DNA from: JANSWP01 sp041941305
GTDB lineage: Bacteria > Bacteroidota > Bacteroidia > Chitinophagales > Saprospiraceae
Direction of reading: 5' to 3'
DNA: 64,000 nucleotides
Assembly (NCBI GenBank): GCA_041941305.1
Contig: JBGTQJ010000002.1
Coordinates: 1-64,000, forward strand
The translations under genes and the position numbers were made by a program. The first letter of the stretch is position 1. Each line of letters begins with the position of its first letter. The notes under the pieces are model-generated. The model was given only the letters and a program-made list of their open reading frames with translations. It had not been told where the DNA came from and did not search any database. Of this stretch, positions 62,480-64,000 are shown one piece after another.

Positions 62480-63667
62480 ATGAAAAACGAAAAACTGATT
62501 CTTTTTGTCCTTGCAGTAATTCAATTCACACACATTATTGATTTTATGATCATCATGCCTTTGGGCAAACAGTTGATGGAGATTTTTGAGATCACTCCAC
62601 AGCAATTTTCCTTCATCGTTTCGATTTATGCGGCTTGTGCGGGCATCATGGTTTTTCTAAGTGCTTTTTTTATAGACCGATTTGATAGAAAATGGGCTCT
62701 TTTTGTAATATATATTGGATTTACCATTGGAACATTTGCATGTGCCTTTGCCCATAATTATTACTTCTTTTTAATTGCCAGAGGGGTTGCAGGTGCATTT
62801 GGAGGGATTTTATCTGCTTTAGTCCTTTCCATTATTGGCGATGCCATTCCATTTGAAAGACGGGCAAGTGCAATGGGAATCGTGATGACTGCTTTTTCTG
62901 CCGCTTCTGTTATAGGTGTTCCTGCAGGACTTTGGATCGCAGCAAAGTTTGGTTGGCATTCAACTTTTTTAATTATTGGGTTGCTTTCTTCCGCTTTTGT
63001 ATTCCTGATTTTGTTTGCCTTTCCTTCCATGAGGATTCATCTGGATACTGGAAAAGTTCAAAAGAATCCAATTTTAGTATTGCTTAATATCCTAAAAGAC
63101 AACAATCAACTTAAGGCACTGGTATTTAACACTTTAGTCATATTGGGTCATTTTCTGATTATCCCCTTTATTGCTCCTTATATGCAATTTAATATTGGTT
63201 TTTCAGATTTTGAAGTTACCTATATCTACTTGATTGGAGGCACCTTGACTGCATTCTTATTGCCTTTTGTAGGAAAGATGGCCGATAAATATGGCAATCA
63301 AAAAGTTTTTATTATTGGCAGTTTACTAGCTATAGGCTCTATATTTTTGATTACCAATTTGCCAGTAGTTCCCATTTGGTTAGCACTATGCGTTACTTCA
63401 ACTTACTTTATTGCTAGTAGTGGAAGGACGGTACCATCCGCTACTATTGTAACTTCAGTTGTCAAACCAGAAAGTAGAGGAAGCTTTATGAGCGTCAGAT
63501 CTGCAACCAATCAACTTGCGATGTTTTTATCCTCTATTATTGCAGGGGCTATTGTAGTTTCGGGTACAGATGGGTTATTAGAGAATTATCATTTAGTTGG
63601 ATACCTCGCTATTTTGGTAAGTTCCTTTGCCATTTTATTTGTACATAAATTGAAAGTGGTTAGTTAA
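62480..63667 (+). CDS. MFS transporter
   Basis: An inner-membrane transporter of the major facilitator superfamily, 395 residues with about 12 hydrophobic helices. The start KLILFVLAVIQFTHIIDFMI, then FFIDRFDRKWALFV (the loop 2-3 D-R-x-G-R/K-like motif A) and RGVAGAFGGILSALVLSIIGDAIP in the motif-C region suggest a drug/sugar-proton antiporter of the arabinose-efflux group. The substrate is unknown. The multi-hairpin element at 62287-62464 ends 16 bases before its start codon. Confidence 0.9.
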   Translation: MKNEKLILFVLAVIQFTHIIDFMIIMPLGKQLMEIFEITPQQFSFIVSIYAACAGIMVFLSAFFIDRFDRKWALFVIYIGFTIGTFACAFAHNYYFFLIARGVAGAFGGILSALVLSIIGDAIPFERRASAMGIVMTAFSAASVIGVPAGLWIAAKFGWHSTFLIIGLLSSAFVFLILFAFPSMRIHLDTGKVQKNPILVLLNILKDNNQLKALVFNTLVILGHFLIIPFIAPYMQFNIGFSDFEVTYIYLIGGTLTAFLLPFVGKMADKYGNQKVFIIGSLLAIGSIFLITNLPVVPIWLALCVTSTYFIASSGRTVPSATIVTSVVKPESRGSFMSVRSATNQLAMFLSSIIAGAIVVSGTDGLLENYHLVGYLAILVSSFAILFVHKLKVVS

Positions 63668-63732
63668 ATTAGTTTGAGGGTTTAGTATTTTTTGAAACAA
63701 AACTTAAATTTACTTTACAAAAAACAAGACAA

Positions 63733-64000
63733 GTGCAGACAAAAATCGCCATATTTGCCTCTGGCACAGGCACAAATGCTCAAAAAATAATTGAATATTT
63801 CAAACAGCACGATACAATAGATGTCAACCTTGTCGTTTCGAATAAAAAAGCTGCGCCAGTTTTAGAACGGGCAAAAGAATTTAGCATTGAAACTTTAGTA
63901 ATTGACCGAAAGAACTTTTATGAAACTCATAATATTTTAAAAAAATTAAATGAGTACTCTATTGATTTTGTGGTGTTGGCGGGTTTTTTGTGGTTAGTGC
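63733..64000 (+). CDS. purN: Phosphoribosylglycinamide formyltransferase (start only, cut by window end)
   Basis: The first 89 codons of PurN, which formylates GAR with 10-formyl-THF in purine synthesis. The frame begins at a GTG (63733) and reads QTKIAIFASGTGTNAQKIIE, the classic N-terminal nucleotide-binding loop, then VNLVVSNKKAAPVLERAKEF and VLAGFLWLV (usual VLAGFMRIL). No in-frame ATG gives a better start. It continues beyond 64000. Confidence 0.93.
   Translation, partial: MQTKIAIFASGTGTNAQKIIEYFKQHDTIDVNLVVSNKKAAPVLERAKEFSIETLVIDRKNFYETHNILKKLNEYSIDFVVLAGFLWLV

Overview
The window comes from a member of the Bacteroidota, most likely a Saprospiria-type marine or freshwater lineage (inference). 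The evidence is a partial 16S gene, the linked gliding genes gldE and gldD, many secreted proteins with type A or type B C-terminal sorting domains of the type IX secretion system (T9SS), a TonB receptor/DUF4249 pair, DUF5606, DUF4292, and promoters of the Bacteroidota form TTG-N19/20-TAnnTTTG. Gene density is high and intergenic DNA is AT-rich. A 10-base run of N at 17613-17622 marks an assembly gap.

Layout. 1-640 is the 5' part of a 16S rRNA on the minus strand, driven by two promoters at 957-987 and 1106-1136. 1298-5081 is the plus-strand cluster mutY-ssb-gldE-gldD. 5130-15957 (minus) holds a 2444-residue PKD/repeat adhesin-like protein with a type B sorting domain, a membrane-anchored heptad-repeat/pentapeptide-repeat protein, and a double-PDZ secreted protein. 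16256-25954 (minus) holds an RluA-type pseudouridine synthase, a FolB-CWC fusion, two M23/LytM proteins, DUF5606, a secreted glycosidase-like protein, hflX, a DUF4292 lipoprotein and bcp. 26141-32756 (plus) has a PadR repressor with its PspC/GIN membrane partner (split by a -1 frameshift at an A10 run), then a LytS-type sensor kinase and a LytTR response regulator. 32762-36029 (minus) is a DUF4249 lipoprotein and TonB-dependent receptor pair, followed by recJ (plus).

38538-42557 (minus) is a complete phenylalanine/tyrosine operon: prephenate dehydratase, aminotransferase, prephenate dehydrogenase and a DAHP synthase-chorismate mutase fusion. Its 300-base leader holds the most striking signal of the window: a promoter followed by two successive attenuators. 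Each has a short leader peptide packed with Phe and Tyr codons, an antiterminator segment around its stop codon and an intrinsic terminator. Together they would tie the whole aromatic pathway to charging of tRNA-Phe and tRNA-Tyr.

42935-60342 (minus, apart from queD and one small plus-strand ORF) carries a fused 2-oxoacid dehydrogenase E1 in an operon with a HAD phosphatase and a 55-residue protein, an M20 peptidase, an OmpA-family protein, a zinc metalloprotease, ddl, two T9SS cargo proteins, a 798-residue protein of unknown family and serC. 61029 to the end (plus) has an HD phosphohydrolase, a 178-base multi-hairpin element with terminal inverted repeats, an MFS transporter and the start of purN. 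Several small membrane-protein ORFs and unusual palindromes sit between these genes.
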